The position numbers and the translations under genes were made by a program. Below are positions 1 to 8,747 of a stretch of 64,000 nucleotides of DNA, in pieces. How positions within the stretch are numbered: position 1 is the stretch's first letter; each line of letters opens with the position of its first letter. Origin of the DNA: Treponema denticola (GTDB taxonomy: Bacteria; Spirochaetota; Spirochaetia; Treponematales; Treponemataceae); contig NZ_CP051302.1 in assembly GCF_024181405.1 (NCBI RefSeq), positions 2,046,001-2,110,000 on the forward strand, in the 5' to 3' direction. Under the pieces are notes generated by a model. That model searched no databases and was not told the DNA's origin. It was given only the letters and a program-made list of their open reading frames with translations.

Positions 1-132
1 TCATATAAACTTGATGGAGCTAAATTTCCCACACTTGAAGAACTGGTAGAAGCCCTCTACCCTATTTATTCGGATAAAATGAGTGAGGAAGAATTTAAAA
101 AATATGCAGAAGAAAACGCCGAAAAAGACTAG
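1..132 (+). CDS. C-terminal end of an unidentified protein (partial)
   Basis: An open frame enters from the left edge and ends at TAG 130-132, giving 43 residues that are rich in Glu and Lys and end in ENAEKD. No family is recognisable from this fragment. Its stop codon overlaps the stop codon of the convergent GH13 gene (129-131), so the two genes meet tail to tail with no room for a terminator between them. The lack of internal stops and the tidy convergent end are the only evidence that it is a real gene. Confidence 0.6.
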   Translation, partial: SYKLDGAKFPTLEELVEALYPIYSDKMSEEEFKKYAEENAEKD

Positions 133-3100
133 GCCTTTTCCCTTGAAAAATCAATAATATTTTTTAATTTATATTCGGCAGCCGAAAACATCTTGGTCAT
201 ATCCGAATAGATACCTGCATAAAAATTTAAAGATAAAATATTGCATTTGAATAGACTATCTTCAGGCCTTTCTTCCCATACAAGTTTAAACAAAATATTT
301 ACCAAAATCAGCCTTTCAGTAGATTCTTTATTAAACCAAAGCTCCCCATCCCACTCGTTTAAACCTAAATAGTTTTTTATTACTTCATCATGTACACAAA
401 AATCCATAAAGTCCTTAACGCAATCCTTGCTTGAACCCGAATTTTCAAAAAAATTCTTCTCAGTTTCCGGCAAGCAAAATAAACGGCTCAACAAAAATAA
501 GGAGCTTTTTGCATTTAATTCCGGAAGGCCGAAAGAGCAAAGCAGCTCGGTAAGAGCAGAATCAAGGCGGCACAGTTTAATCTTTTCTTTAGGAAAAAAT
601 TTAAACAGAGCCGATAATAAAAGGCCGGCCGTATACAAAAGCACATTCTCTTTTGTGTCAAAAACCAAAGACTTGAGAGCATTTATAAAGAGAATGTCTT
701 GGGTTTTAAGCCTTTCGTCCTTAACATTTTCATCGATCAAAGAAGGCTCATTCGAACAAAGATATAAAAAACAATCTATAGAATTTTTAAAGCACAAAGC
801 ACGGGCCTTGTTTTTTTCTTTAATGGTTTTTAAGCTTTCTTTTTCTTCATCGGAATAAAAGGTCTTAAAAAATACTTCGTCAAAAGCATCAAGAAAATCC
901 AATAACCTCGGGTAAAGTTTTTTCGATATATCTTCAATTGCTTCCGATACATTATCAATTGTTTCTTTTTTATAGGTACCACAATAATCCGAAATTTGAT
1001 GGAACAAGTCCTTAGCGCATAAATCTTGAATAGTATTATAAAGACCGCCATACTTACATTTATTTATTTCAAATTCAATATCTTTAAAACCCCGTCCCTC
1101 TGCTTTTTGATATAGCTCCTTATAATAGCCGTCATCATCCTTAATCTCACGGATGTTTAAAAATACTTGGCATTGATAACCGTCCAAAGCTGCAAAAAAA
1201 ACTTTTTCGGCAAGCTCGGAATTTTTTCTTAAAAAGAATAAGGAAGAACGCTGCTCATAAAACACCGTAAAATAGTCCTCTCCCGAATTTAAATTAAGAG
1301 AGTCCATAAGATTTTCTTGCCTTAATTCTTTTTCATTTTGCGATTTTTTTAAGGCAAAGGCCGCCGAAAGCTTAATCCAGCCCGAAGCTCTTTCATAGGC
1401 GTTATTGTAAAAAATCAACGAGCGCTCTCCGTTAAAAAAATTCGACCAAACAAAAACATTTTCGTTTACGCTTCCTTCATTCCAAAAATCAAAGAGCCTA
1501 AATTTTTCAACACCGGAAAAAATATAGCGTCTTTTTAAAAGAGGGAAAATTTCCTTTTTATGTCTTTCAAGCAGACCGGAGTTTACAGCCTCATCCTTAT
1601 AAGCCCTTCTATATTCCATGCCGTACTTTTCGGTAAAGCCTTCTAGCTGACCGTGCCCGAACATGGGAAGCCCGGGCATAGCCGACATCATCGTGCAGAC
1701 ACCGAAGTATTTATCTCCATCCCCGAATTGGGCTACGGCAGTTTCTTCATCGGGGTTATTCATAAAATTGACATAACGCCTTAATACCTCAGGATCGAAT
1801 TCGAGGGTATTTTTTATGGTTTCCCTGTATTTTGCGTTTTCTTCTTTTTTGAGCATATTCATAAAGGCGGAATTATATACGCGGTGCATTCCGAGGGTGC
1901 GGACAAAATAGCCTTCCATCATCCAAAAGGCTTCGGCAAGCAAGAGGGTGTCGGGTGCTTCTTTTGCACAGCGGTCTACAACCTCTCTCCAAAATTCTTC
2001 GGGGATTCTCCTTTCAAATTCTTCAATAGAGAGGGCATAGCGGGAACGGCTTGCAATGTCTCCGCCAGAACCGGGAGCCGGATACCATAGACGGCGAATA
2101 TGTTTTTTAGCGAGAACCATGGCGGCATCAAAGCGTATTATGGGGAAATTCCTTGCAACATGGAGAATTTTTTGAATAACCTTTTCGCGGGCTTCACCGT
2201 TTAAAAAATCTATTTGAGCCGTATCGTTCCACGGGAGGCCCGTGCCGTCATTTCCATGATAAATATAACGTACATCCCCGGAAGACTTATCGACACGCTT
2301 AAAAACTACGGCACAGTCCGTCTTTGAATAGTAACCGTTTTCAAGATAAACGCTTGTTCTTCCGTCCCGGGAAAGATTTTCAGTATCGTAATTATAGGCA
2401 GGAAAAGGAGACTCCCCTGTCTGCAAAAATAGATTCGGCTCTTCCATAATCCATTTGGAATCAAGGCCCGTATGATTGGGAACCATGTCGGCCGCCATTC
2501 TGATTCCGAATTTCCAAGCTCTTTCCCGTAAATTAGCCAGAGCCGGCCAGCCGCCTAGTTCTTCTGCAATGTCATAGTCATAGATACTGTATGCACTTGC
2601 AGCAGCTTCAGGATTTCCGCAAATTTCTTTAATACGGCGGCTGGCCTCGGAACGCTGCCAAACGCCGATTAACCAAAGCCCCGTAATTCCCGAATCTGCA
2701 AAAAATTTGAGCTCTTCATCGGGGATTTGGTCCAGGCGGGTAATCGGTGCGGAATATTTTTTACTTAACTGATCCAGCCAAACCAAGGTGCTTTTTGCTA
2801 TTAAAACCAAATTGGGCATCCAATTTTTATCGGGAGTAAAAGCCTCGTATTCTTTTAACAGATTTTCAAATGTGTAGACCGGAACATCAAAGCTTCCCCC
2901 TTGAGGCGGCGCCCAGCCTGCCTTTTCTTCTTCCCTTATTAAGTCCTCGGCACCCAAAAGTTTAAGCAAAAGATTTTGAGTAAAGCGGCTCCAGTTTTCT
3001 TTTACATAATTAAGCTGGCCTAAAATACTGTCGGGGCAGCGGTTCATAGGTTCTTCCAAAAAAGAAAGAATATCAAGGCCGCTTTGTTCTTTTCCTAATT

Positions 3101-3734
3101 GGCGTCCTATGGGCTTATTTTTTTTTGACCATCTTTTTACCGTGTCCCAAAAAATGCCGTAGGAATCTATTGTTTTCAAATTTGAATTATTAAATAAAAC
3201 TTCAAACTGTGCATTTGCAGGATTTCTATTTGCAAGACAGAGTAAAATAAACTCTTCAAAGGCAAGCAATTTATTGGGTGCATTTGATGAATCGTCATTT
3301 GATTCAAACCACTCATCTAAGGAGAGCTTATCCGTGTAAACATCCTTTGGGGGAAAATCTTTACAAAACTCTTTTAATAAAAAATCAAGGCTATGAAGAC
3401 TTTTATTTTTAAATTCTTCTTCGATAAATTCATATCCTCTAACAAAAAAATCGGCATCAATATTTTGACGGTAAAGCCTTAAGACATAATGAAGAACTTC
3501 ATCTAAAATTCCCATCGCATTTAATTCGCCTGCTTTTAAATGAGCTTGACCTTCTCCAAAAAGGCCTTCCTTTACAAGGGAATTAAAATTAAAAACAAAA
3601 TTATGAACTTCGGAAATATTTTCAAATATGACATTTCCGCATGAAGAAAAAAGAACCGACTTTAAATTACACTTTTTGCGGACATCTCCGTTAATATGAA
3701 ATTCCATTTCTTGAAAAAAAAAGTCCATACTCAT
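129..3734 (-). CDS. GH13 (alpha-amylase superfamily) enzyme with long extra domains
   Basis: A 1201-residue protein whose middle third is a GH13 (beta/alpha)8 barrel. Visible family motifs are region I ADMVPNH (about 415-421), region II RFDAAM (about 534-539, candidate nucleophile Asp536) and region III LLLAEAFW (candidate general acid Glu601). Region IV, normally containing NHD, reads FMNNPDEE near 657-664, so its catalytic Asp is present but the His is replaced. About 290 mostly helical residues precede the barrel and about 450 follow it, much longer than ordinary amylases. No signal peptide is seen, so it is probably cytoplasmic and acts on alpha-glucans; the exact substrate cannot be told. 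A promoter lies 6 nt before the first ATG and no Shine-Dalgarno exists for ATG 3734 or for the ATG at 3728. Confidence 0.85.
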   Translation of the reverse strand: MSMDFFFQEMEFHINGDVRKKCNLKSVLFSSCGNVIFENISEVHNFVFNFNSLVKEGLFGEGQAHLKAGELNAMGILDEVLHYVLRLYRQNIDADFFVRGYEFIEEEFKNKSLHSLDFLLKEFCKDFPPKDVYTDKLSLDEWFESNDDSSNAPNKLLAFEEFILLCLANRNPANAQFEVLFNNSNLKTIDSYGIFWDTVKRWSKKNKPIGRQLGKEQSGLDILSFLEEPMNRCPDSILGQLNYVKENWSRFTQNLLLKLLGAEDLIREEEKAGWAPPQGGSFDVPVYTFENLLKEYEAFTPDKNWMPNLVLIAKSTLVWLDQLSKKYSAPITRLDQIPDEELKFFADSGITGLWLIGVWQRSEASRRIKEICGNPEAAASAYSIYDYDIAEELGGWPALANLRERAWKFGIRMAADMVPNHTGLDSKWIMEEPNLFLQTGESPFPAYNYDTENLSRDGRTSVYLENGYYSKTDCAVVFKRVDKSSGDVRYIYHGNDGTGLPWNDTAQIDFLNGEAREKVIQKILHVARNFPIIRFDAAMVLAKKHIRRLWYPAPGSGGDIASRSRYALSIEEFERRIPEEFWREVVDRCAKEAPDTLLLAEAFWMMEGYFVRTLGMHRVYNSAFMNMLKKEENAKYRETIKNTLEFDPEVLRRYVNFMNNPDEETAVAQFGDGDKYFGVCTMMSAMPGLPMFGHGQLEGFTEKYGMEYRRAYKDEAVNSGLLERHKKEIFPLLKRRYIFSGVEKFRLFDFWNEGSVNENVFVWSNFFNGERSLIFYNNAYERASGWIKLSAAFALKKSQNEKELRQENLMDSLNLNSGEDYFTVFYEQRSSLFFLRKNSELAEKVFFAALDGYQCQVFLNIREIKDDDGYYKELYQKAEGRGFKDIEFEINKCKYGGLYNTIQDLCAKDLFHQISDYCGTYKKETIDNVSEAIEDISKKLYPRLLDFLDAFDEVFFKTFYSDEEKESLKTIKEKNKARALCFKNSIDCFLYLCSNEPSLIDENVKDERLKTQDILFINALKSLVFDTKENVLLYTAGLLLSALFKFFPKEKIKLCRLDSALTELLCSFGLPELNAKSSLFLLSRLFCLPETEKNFFENSGSSKDCVKDFMDFCVHDEVIKNYLGLNEWDGELWFNKESTERLILVNILFKLVWEERPEDSLFKCNILSLNFYAGIYSDMTKMFSAAEYKLKNIIDFSREKA

Positions 3735-3740
3735 AGATTA

Positions 3741-3769
3741 AGTATAGCATTAACAAGCTTAAAACGCAA
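3741..3769 (-). promoter_or_regulatory. Promoter of the GH13 gene, predicted leaderless
   Basis: Reading leftward, -35 TTGCGT (3769-3764), a 17-nt spacer and -10 TATACT (3746-3741). Only 6 nt separate the -10 box from ATG 3734, so transcription should begin at or next to the start codon. No Shine-Dalgarno is present. Confidence 0.6.
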
Positions 3770-3773
3770 GGTT

Positions 3774-3816
3774 CTTTTGCAAATATGCGGATATCTGCTC
3801 CGCCTATTTGCAAAAG
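3774..3816. repeat. Long inverted repeat (18-position stem, 7-nt loop)
   Basis: Arms CTTTTGCAAATA + GCGGA and TCCGC + TATTTGCAAAAG pair perfectly except for one T/C mismatch, around the loop TATCTGC. It lies between the end of an Rpn gene and the promoter of the GH13 gene. No U-run follows on either strand, so it is not a standard intrinsic terminator. It could act as an mRNA 3' stabiliser, a protein-binding palindrome or a remnant of a mobile repeat. Confidence 0.7.
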
Positions 3817-3849
3817 TCATTTCAGTGCTGAATCAGAAAGGCGGTGGTT

Positions 3850-4134
3850 TCAAATGTTTTCCACTTCTTCTTTGGTGAGACCGGTCATTGTACAAATTTC
3901 GGTTATAGGGTAATTATGAGTACGCATAAGTTTTGCCGTTTCAAGGGCTTTTTTGTAAGAGCCATCGGCAAAGCCTTGTTCAATACCCTGTCTATACCCC
4001 TCATTTATACATGAAGCTCTATCATGTTCATATTTCATACGGGAATCATAAAGCCATTTATCTCTAGGACTCATTTCCATTATTGTAATAGTATCATTTG
4101 CCTTTTTCATCATCGTCGATTCTTGTGCCAGCAT
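3850..4134 (-). CDS. Candidate intragenic antitoxin (RpnS-like) inside Rpn copy A
   Basis: An in-frame internal ATG (4134-4132, reading MLAQES) is preceded by AGGGAGGT, with GGAGG 8 nt from the ATG. It would make a 94-residue protein equal to the C-terminal third of the nuclease. Other Rpn systems are known to encode the C-terminal domain separately as an antitoxin that neutralises the full-length nuclease. The same SD and ATG occur at the same place in copy B. That expression really starts here is inference. Confidence 0.55.
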   Translation of the reverse strand: MLAQESTMMKKANDTITIMEMSPRDKWLYDSRMKYEHDRASCINEGYRQGIEQGFADGSYKKALETAKLMRTHNYPITEICTMTGLTKEEVENI

Positions 4135-4716
4135 ATTACGTACCTCCCTGTCATCAGTTTCGATAAATTTCAGCCAGTTTAATAAGCGTTTTATTTTCTT
4201 ATCTCTAAATTGGGAACCCTCTAACAGTCTTGCTTTTGCAAGGTCTAGTATATGAATCTCAAGTTTTGAAGCTAAAGGCTCTTTTGTATCTTGTTCAAGA
4301 ACAAGATACTTATTGTGCAAACGCTTATTTTTATTAAAGCCTTTTCCTATCAAGTTTATTGTAATACACTTTGGCAGTTTTGTATAGTCTTGACCTTGTT
4401 TTATGTTTTCGTTGTACATCTTAGACCAATAATACAGGGTTCTTTCAGGAAAATCAAAATGCCAACTGTTTTGAATTTCAATGTCGACAAAGGTTCCGTC
4501 TTTTAGTCTTAATTTAATATCCAAAATACCTAGCTTTTCACTTAAAAGCTCTTTTTGAAACTCCTTATCCAAGAGCTCTAAACCTGCGATGTTCTCAGAT
4601 GGAATGTCTAAGATACACTCGAGCAAGTCCTGTAAGACATCTTTGTTTTCTTCAACTCCGAAGACTCGCTTAAAGGCATAGTCGTTGCGGAGGGTGATTT
4701 TAAATAGTTTGTTCAT
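3850..4716 (-). CDS. Rpn/YhgA-like PD-(D/E)XK nuclease-transposase family protein, copy A
   Basis: A 288-residue protein of the Rpn / PDDEXK_2 'putative transposase' family. The N-terminal half carries the family signature: NDYAFKRVFG near residues 11-20, then LDIKLRLKDGTFVDIEIQ near 65-82, whose D-(x)n-E-x-Q is the PD-(D/E)XK core. Rpn proteins are nucleases that promote recombination and have been linked to phage defence. Start ATG 4716 has GAGG 7 nt upstream. The copy at 13694-14560 is nearly identical except for the last ~45 residues, where this one has a helix-turn-helix-like tail (ITEICTMTGLTKEEVENI). An in-frame internal start with a strong Shine-Dalgarno lies at 4134. No terminal inverted repeats were seen, so it is probably a resident gene rather than an active IS. 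Confidence 0.85.
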   Translation of the reverse strand: MNKLFKITLRNDYAFKRVFGVEENKDVLQDLLECILDIPSENIAGLELLDKEFQKELLSEKLGILDIKLRLKDGTFVDIEIQNSWHFDFPERTLYYWSKMYNENIKQGQDYTKLPKCITINLIGKGFNKNKRLHNKYLVLEQDTKEPLASKLEIHILDLAKARLLEGSQFRDKKIKRLLNWLKFIETDDREVRNMLAQESTMMKKANDTITIMEMSPRDKWLYDSRMKYEHDRASCINEGYRQGIEQGFADGSYKKALETAKLMRTHNYPITEICTMTGLTKEEVENI

Positions 4717-4773
4717 AATTAAGCCTCGTTAATAATTTTTTTAAGGAAGAAACATTTTTCCCCTTTCATAATT

Positions 4774-4803
4774 ATTATAGAAATTGTTTGTAATAAATAG
4801 TAA
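4774..4803 (-). promoter_or_regulatory. Promoter of Rpn copy A
   Basis: Leftward -35 TTACTA (4803-4798), 18-nt spacer, -10 TATAAT (4779-4774). The surrounding ~55 bp (4757-4812) are almost the same as the block upstream of copy B, showing that the duplicated unit includes its promoter. Confidence 0.55.
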
Positions 4804-4993
4804 AATTTGAAAAAAAATTCGAATACAAAACCGTTGGTTGTTACCATTCCCTATAACCTCTGATGAGTCCCAATCATTAAGACACTCCTTAATTATCCTT
4901 TGCGAAGCTCAACATTTGACGTAAAGCCTGAACGGCTCCCATTGTAAAATAAAATAAATTATGTTAAACTTTTGCCGATGGGGGATAAATAAG

Positions 4994-5878
4994 ATGAAAA
5001 AAAAGGCCTTTATTTTTTTATGTTTAAGTCTGGTACTGAATCTTTTTCTTTCTTGTGGAGGAAAAAAAGCAGCTTATGAAACAGGCAAAAGCGCCCGAGC
5101 TGAAAGTTACATAGCCGAATCCAAAAGTTCATCATCCGATTCTGCCTTTAAGGAAGATAAAAAAGAATCCGATACAGTAACTACTGCAAGTTTAGATAAC
5201 GGCAATATCGAAAGAAAACTTATAAAAACAGGTTTTATAGAATTTGAAACCGAGGATATAAAAAAAACAAGGGAAACAATCGAAAACCTTGTAACAAAAT
5301 ATCAAGCCTATATAAGTCAAGAAGATGAACAACATTTTCAGTCTAATATTAGGCAGACAATCAGTATTAGAATACCAAAAGAAAATTTTGATAATCTTTT
5401 AAATGAGCTTACTATAGGTATTAAAAAACTTGATAATAAAAACATTACGGTTGAAGATGTTACGGAAGAATTTGTAGACGGACTTGCCCGGTTAAAGGTA
5501 AAAAAAGAAACCGAACAAACTTATTTAAAAATTCTAAGCCAAGCAAAAACGGTAAAAGACATTTTAGAAGTGCAAAACCAAATTCAAGATTTACGCTCCG
5601 ATATTGAAGCTATTGAAGGCCGTTTACGTTATTTACAAAAATCCGTAAATTACAGCACCTTAAATATTTCAATGTACCAAATTATCAATAGCAGTATAGC
5701 AAGACCTTCCTTCTTTACCAAGGCCCTTAATGCCGTAAAGGAAGGAATAGGTCTTTTTAGCGATATAATTATCGGCATCCTTTATCTTTGGATATTTATA
5801 CTTATAATTATAGCTGTTGCGGTAATTATCATCAAAAAAAGACGCAATAAAATAAAGGAAAAATCTTTAGATAATTAA
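4994..5878 (+). CDS. DUF4349 family lipoprotein
   Basis: The likely start is ATG 4994, with GGGGGA 10 nt upstream, rather than the longer frame from 4961. The 294-residue product starts with a lipoprotein signal peptide (lipobox LFLSC, Cys21), followed by a low-complexity Ser/Lys/Glu linker. Next comes the DUF4349 domain (LIKTGFIEFETEDIKKT... NLVTKYQAYISQEDEQ), including a long coiled coil near residues 165-225. A single C-terminal membrane segment (SDIIIGILYLWIFILIIIAVAVIII) ends in a basic tail. Lipid anchor plus C-terminal TM suggests that the domain sits outside the inner membrane. DUF4349 has no settled function. A possible promoter is TTGTAA-17-TAAACT just upstream. The gene converges with the motility operon, overlapping its last gene by 4 nt. 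Confidence 0.85.
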   Translation: MKKKAFIFLCLSLVLNLFLSCGGKKAAYETGKSARAESYIAESKSSSSDSAFKEDKKESDTVTTASLDNGNIERKLIKTGFIEFETEDIKKTRETIENLVTKYQAYISQEDEQHFQSNIRQTISIRIPKENFDNLLNELTIGIKKLDNKNITVEDVTEEFVDGLARLKVKKETEQTYLKILSQAKTVKDILEVQNQIQDLRSDIEAIEGRLRYLQKSVNYSTLNISMYQIINSSIARPSFFTKALNAVKEGIGLFSDIIIGILYLWIFILIIIAVAVIIIKKRRNKIKEKSLDN

Positions 5879-6453
5879 GTATTCATCGAAATAATCAGCT
5901 CTATTTCGCCGGTAGGAAGAGGGACTTTTTCGGCTATCAGCTCTATTGAAAGGCCTTTTTTAGCCATTTCAATTATCTGTTCCTTCATTGAAGAAGTTTG
6001 GTCGGGGACAATTCCCGATTTAGGGGCCAGAATTTGTTTTGTATATATCTTAATAGGTTCGTTATCGATAGGAGGATTTTCTTTTGAAATTACGGGCTTT
6101 TTAGTTTTTGCAAAAGCATCCGGATCAAGTCCTGAAAAGGCATTAGCTTTCGCCGCCTCGGCAAGGCTTTCGTAAACCCTCTCGGCAGCGCTCCGTTTTT
6201 CTTCTTCTTTTCCCGCAAGCAATATACGCTTATCCAGCTCAAGGATAAGGCTGTTCACTTCCTTAATCTTGTCTTCCATTATTGTAACGGACTGATCGGT
6301 TTGAAAAGCAATTTGAGCAACAAGTTTTTGAGTTTCATTTTTTATATTATTGATTGAAGCCCTATCCGAAAATTGATTTTTAAACTTAAAATAAAAAAAG
6401 AAGATTAAAAAAATATTTAATACCAATAAAATAATTGCAATAACAGTCATCAT
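5875..6453 (-). CDS. Single-pass membrane protein with coiled coil, end of the motility operon
   Basis: A 192-residue protein with an N-terminal membrane segment (residues ~3-22), a coiled-coil region (~30-90), a Pro/Lys-rich linker and a C-terminal patch resembling a small helix-turn-helix (IIEMAKKGLSIELIAEKVPL). The ATG at 6453 overlaps the TGA of the preceding gene, indicating translational coupling. The C-terminal patch resembles DUF2802/DUF6115-type proteins found in flagellar gene clusters, but I cannot assign a function. It is the seventh and last gene of the leftward flhF-flhG-fliA run. Confidence is high that it is a gene and low on role. Confidence 0.8.
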   Translation of the reverse strand: MMTVIAIILLVLNIFLIFFFYFKFKNQFSDRASINNIKNETQKLVAQIAFQTDQSVTIMEDKIKEVNSLILELDKRILLAGKEEEKRSAAERVYESLAEAAKANAFSGLDPDAFAKTKKPVISKENPPIDNEPIKIYTKQILAPKSGIVPDQTSSMKEQIIEMAKKGLSIELIAEKVPLPTGEIELIISMNT

Positions 6454-6788
6454 CCCGAAATATCCACTCTTTGTCCCAAAGAAGGGTCTTTTATATATTC
6501 TTCATTATCTAGTTCCTGCTCGGTTTGAGCCGTGTTCTGCTTTTTAGGATGTTCTCCTCCCCTATCGTCCTCATCGGGAGACCTGCCGTCCTTATTGATT
6601 CTAAGATTATTATTACTGTCGGAATCTACAAGCTGAACGGTACTCAATCTTTTTTCTGCATCGATTTTATTTTGCTGCTGCTGGGCATCCTTTACCATAG
6701 AAGCAAGCTGCTGTTCGGCCCCTTGCTGTTTGCCGACCTTAGCCATTTGAGCATATAGAGTTTGCAGATCAATTGGTTGAATAGCCAC
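6450..6788 (-). CDS. Small hypothetical protein of the motility operon
   Basis: The open frame extends to 6857, but that would overlap the upstream gene by 89 nt. A GTG at 6788 has AGAAGG 6 nt upstream and gives a 112-residue protein (MAIQPIDLQTLYAQMAK...), overlapping the DUF342 gene by only 20 nt. The product is hydrophilic and rich in Gln, Asp and Lys, with no membrane segment or signal peptide and a disordered-looking C-terminal half. A gene of this kind after the DUF342 gene is typical of spirochaete motility clusters. I recognise no domain, and its function is unknown. Confidence 0.7.
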   Translation of the reverse strand: MAIQPIDLQTLYAQMAKVGKQQGAEQQLASMVKDAQQQQNKIDAEKRLSTVQLVDSDSNNNLRINKDGRSPDEDDRGGEHPKKQNTAQTEQELDNEEYIKDPSLGQRVDISG

Positions 6789-8739
6789 TTGGAACCTTCT
6801 TAAAATCCTCTTCGTTCTCTTCTTGATACTTTCCGTAACGCACAATTCCCTTGTCAAGATAGAATGTAGTAGCCTTACAATCCATTCTTACATCCTCGGT
6901 GGTATCCCGTATAACTATGCGTACTCCCGGATATACATGTCCGGAAGCGGAAACCCTGCCTTGATTTTTCAACGTATTTAAATACTCTTTTATTTGGGTA
7001 ATTTCTTTTTGTACTTCATGAATATCGGTTTGAAGAGTATATTTATACTCGTTCATCTTGTTATAGTTTTCTTCTTTATCTTTTGGAAGCTCTCCCCGCT
7101 TGGATTTAAGCTCTTCAAGACTCATTAGATTAAGCTTTAAATCTTCCAAGCTTTTTTGATCCATTTCCTGTTTTTGGAGCAAGAAGTTTAAGCGCTCCTT
7201 GCTTTTCGGGTCAAATCCTACACTTAACATAAGATCGTTTCCGCCTGAAACACTTCCCAAATTCCTTGCCGAAATAGATTCGGAGGCGCTTAAATTGCCG
7301 CTTATTATGTCAGCCTTCTTTCCGCGGCATATAATTTTACGGTTAGCCATTACGTTCGATTTTATAATACCGTCCGAAACAATTACCATGTCTCCGGCTT
7401 CAACAACATCGGTGTTTTGAATAAATTTAGACCAGATAGATTTGCCTGCTCTTATTACGCCGCCTTCTTTGCCCATGATACCCTGACTTACAACTATGTC
7501 TCCCTCGGTATCAAGCTCTGCCCTGCCGACCGAGCCCTTAACTTCTATATTACCGGAAGCCTTTATAACAAAGCCGTCATCTACGTTTCCGTTTACAAAG
7601 ACCGAACCCAAGAATGTAATATTTCCGGTTCTGATTGAAACATCCCCTTCAACTACATAGATTTCTTGTACGGTAATCTTATTTTTGACTAAAAGAACCT
7701 GTCCGTTTACTTCTGCGACTATAGTTAAACCATCCGCAGCAATCTTTGTATTTTTGCCCACGGGCATTGCAACATCTTTTCCGTTAAGGGCCTCAAGATA
7801 TTTTCCTGTAACGGTTTTCCCCGCCTTTCCTCTTTGAGCAGGAACCTTTTGAGCTACAGGCTGTCCTTCAACAACATTTTGAATAAGATTTAATTCCTTA
7901 AAATTGATTTGCCCGGAACGGGTTTCCTGCAAGCGGACCCGTGTATTATCTACCTCAAAATTATAAATAATCTTTGCATCGGCTCCGTTTTGAGGAGCTA
8001 TGCCTTCCGCTACCAGATAATCTTCACGATAAACGGGAGAATCTTGGAATTGTTTGACCCTCTCTTCATTTATTCCGACTATTATTCTGTTATTCTTTAA
8101 GAATGCGATAATGGTATCTGCGGAAAGATCGACGCCTCCGGTTGTAGGGGGTGTAACATAAAGATAAGCCTTCATTTCGTCATCGCTTATGTTGACAACC
8201 ATTGCAGCATCATTGCCCGGGATTCGTTTATAAGGAGCAACCCTGACATACTCTCCGGTTTTCTCCTCCAATATGGGATTAAGAATATCGTCCTCCGGAA
8301 TGGGGAGAGCCCTGTCCCTAAACTTGTTTCTGGCAGCCTTTATATCGAAAGCATGGCCCGTACCTGAGGGAGCCGTTACCTTAAAGTAAATACCGTCGGC
8401 TGCACAGAAAACATACCCCATTCCGTCTTTATTAATAACAGTTCCATCTTCAATTATATCTTCGGTCTCAACCTTTTCTTCTTCGATATTTTGCGGCTTC
8501 TTTACTTTTACGGTTTCGTAGGCTCTTATCTTCCATTCTTTTGGAACTATGGCAAAAAAACCTGAAGCACCTTTTTGCAGAATCTCATAGTCTATCGATG
8601 AAACGGGCATCCCTAATTGTATAGCTGCGTTTGCAAGGGCCTCATCAAGGGTTTCTCCGCTTATATCAACAAAAAAACGCCCGGAATCCAGTTCATGCAT
8701 TTCAGACATTTTTTCCTGTATTTGATTAAGCCTAACCAT
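6769..8739 (-). CDS. DUF342 / FapA family protein with Jag-N domain
   Basis: A 656-residue soluble protein. Residues ~15-70 resemble the Jag/KhpB N-terminal domain (GETLDEALANAAIQLGMP ... GFFAIVPKEW). The middle is the FapA-type DUF342 region, with a beta-helix of repeated short strands near 370-480 (GNITFLGSVFVNGNVDDGF, KASGNIEVKGSVGRAELDTE), then a coiled coil (~520-600) and a C-terminal strand segment. DUF342 proteins occur next to sigma-28 and flhF/flhG in many motile bacteria; some are polar or cell-size-linked factors, but the molecular role is not established. The start ATG 8739 follows GGGGGG, 3 nt away. Only 8 nt separate it from fliA, so the genes are co-transcribed. Confidence 0.85.
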   Translation of the reverse strand: MVRLNQIQEKMSEMHELDSGRFFVDISGETLDEALANAAIQLGMPVSSIDYEILQKGASGFFAIVPKEWKIRAYETVKVKKPQNIEEEKVETEDIIEDGTVINKDGMGYVFCAADGIYFKVTAPSGTGHAFDIKAARNKFRDRALPIPEDDILNPILEEKTGEYVRVAPYKRIPGNDAAMVVNISDDEMKAYLYVTPPTTGGVDLSADTIIAFLKNNRIIVGINEERVKQFQDSPVYREDYLVAEGIAPQNGADAKIIYNFEVDNTRVRLQETRSGQINFKELNLIQNVVEGQPVAQKVPAQRGKAGKTVTGKYLEALNGKDVAMPVGKNTKIAADGLTIVAEVNGQVLLVKNKITVQEIYVVEGDVSIRTGNITFLGSVFVNGNVDDGFVIKASGNIEVKGSVGRAELDTEGDIVVSQGIMGKEGGVIRAGKSIWSKFIQNTDVVEAGDMVIVSDGIIKSNVMANRKIICRGKKADIISGNLSASESISARNLGSVSGGNDLMLSVGFDPKSKERLNFLLQKQEMDQKSLEDLKLNLMSLEELKSKRGELPKDKEENYNKMNEYKYTLQTDIHEVQKEITQIKEYLNTLKNQGRVSASGHVYPGVRIVIRDTTEDVRMDCKATTFYLDKGIVRYGKYQEENEEDFKKVPSGYSTN

Positions 8740-8747
8740 AATCCCCC

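Noticed and set aside
4862..4900. CTGATGAG resembling a hammerhead ribozyme core
   Set aside because: No GAAA after the second stem and no matching stem III, so the catalytic core is incomplete.
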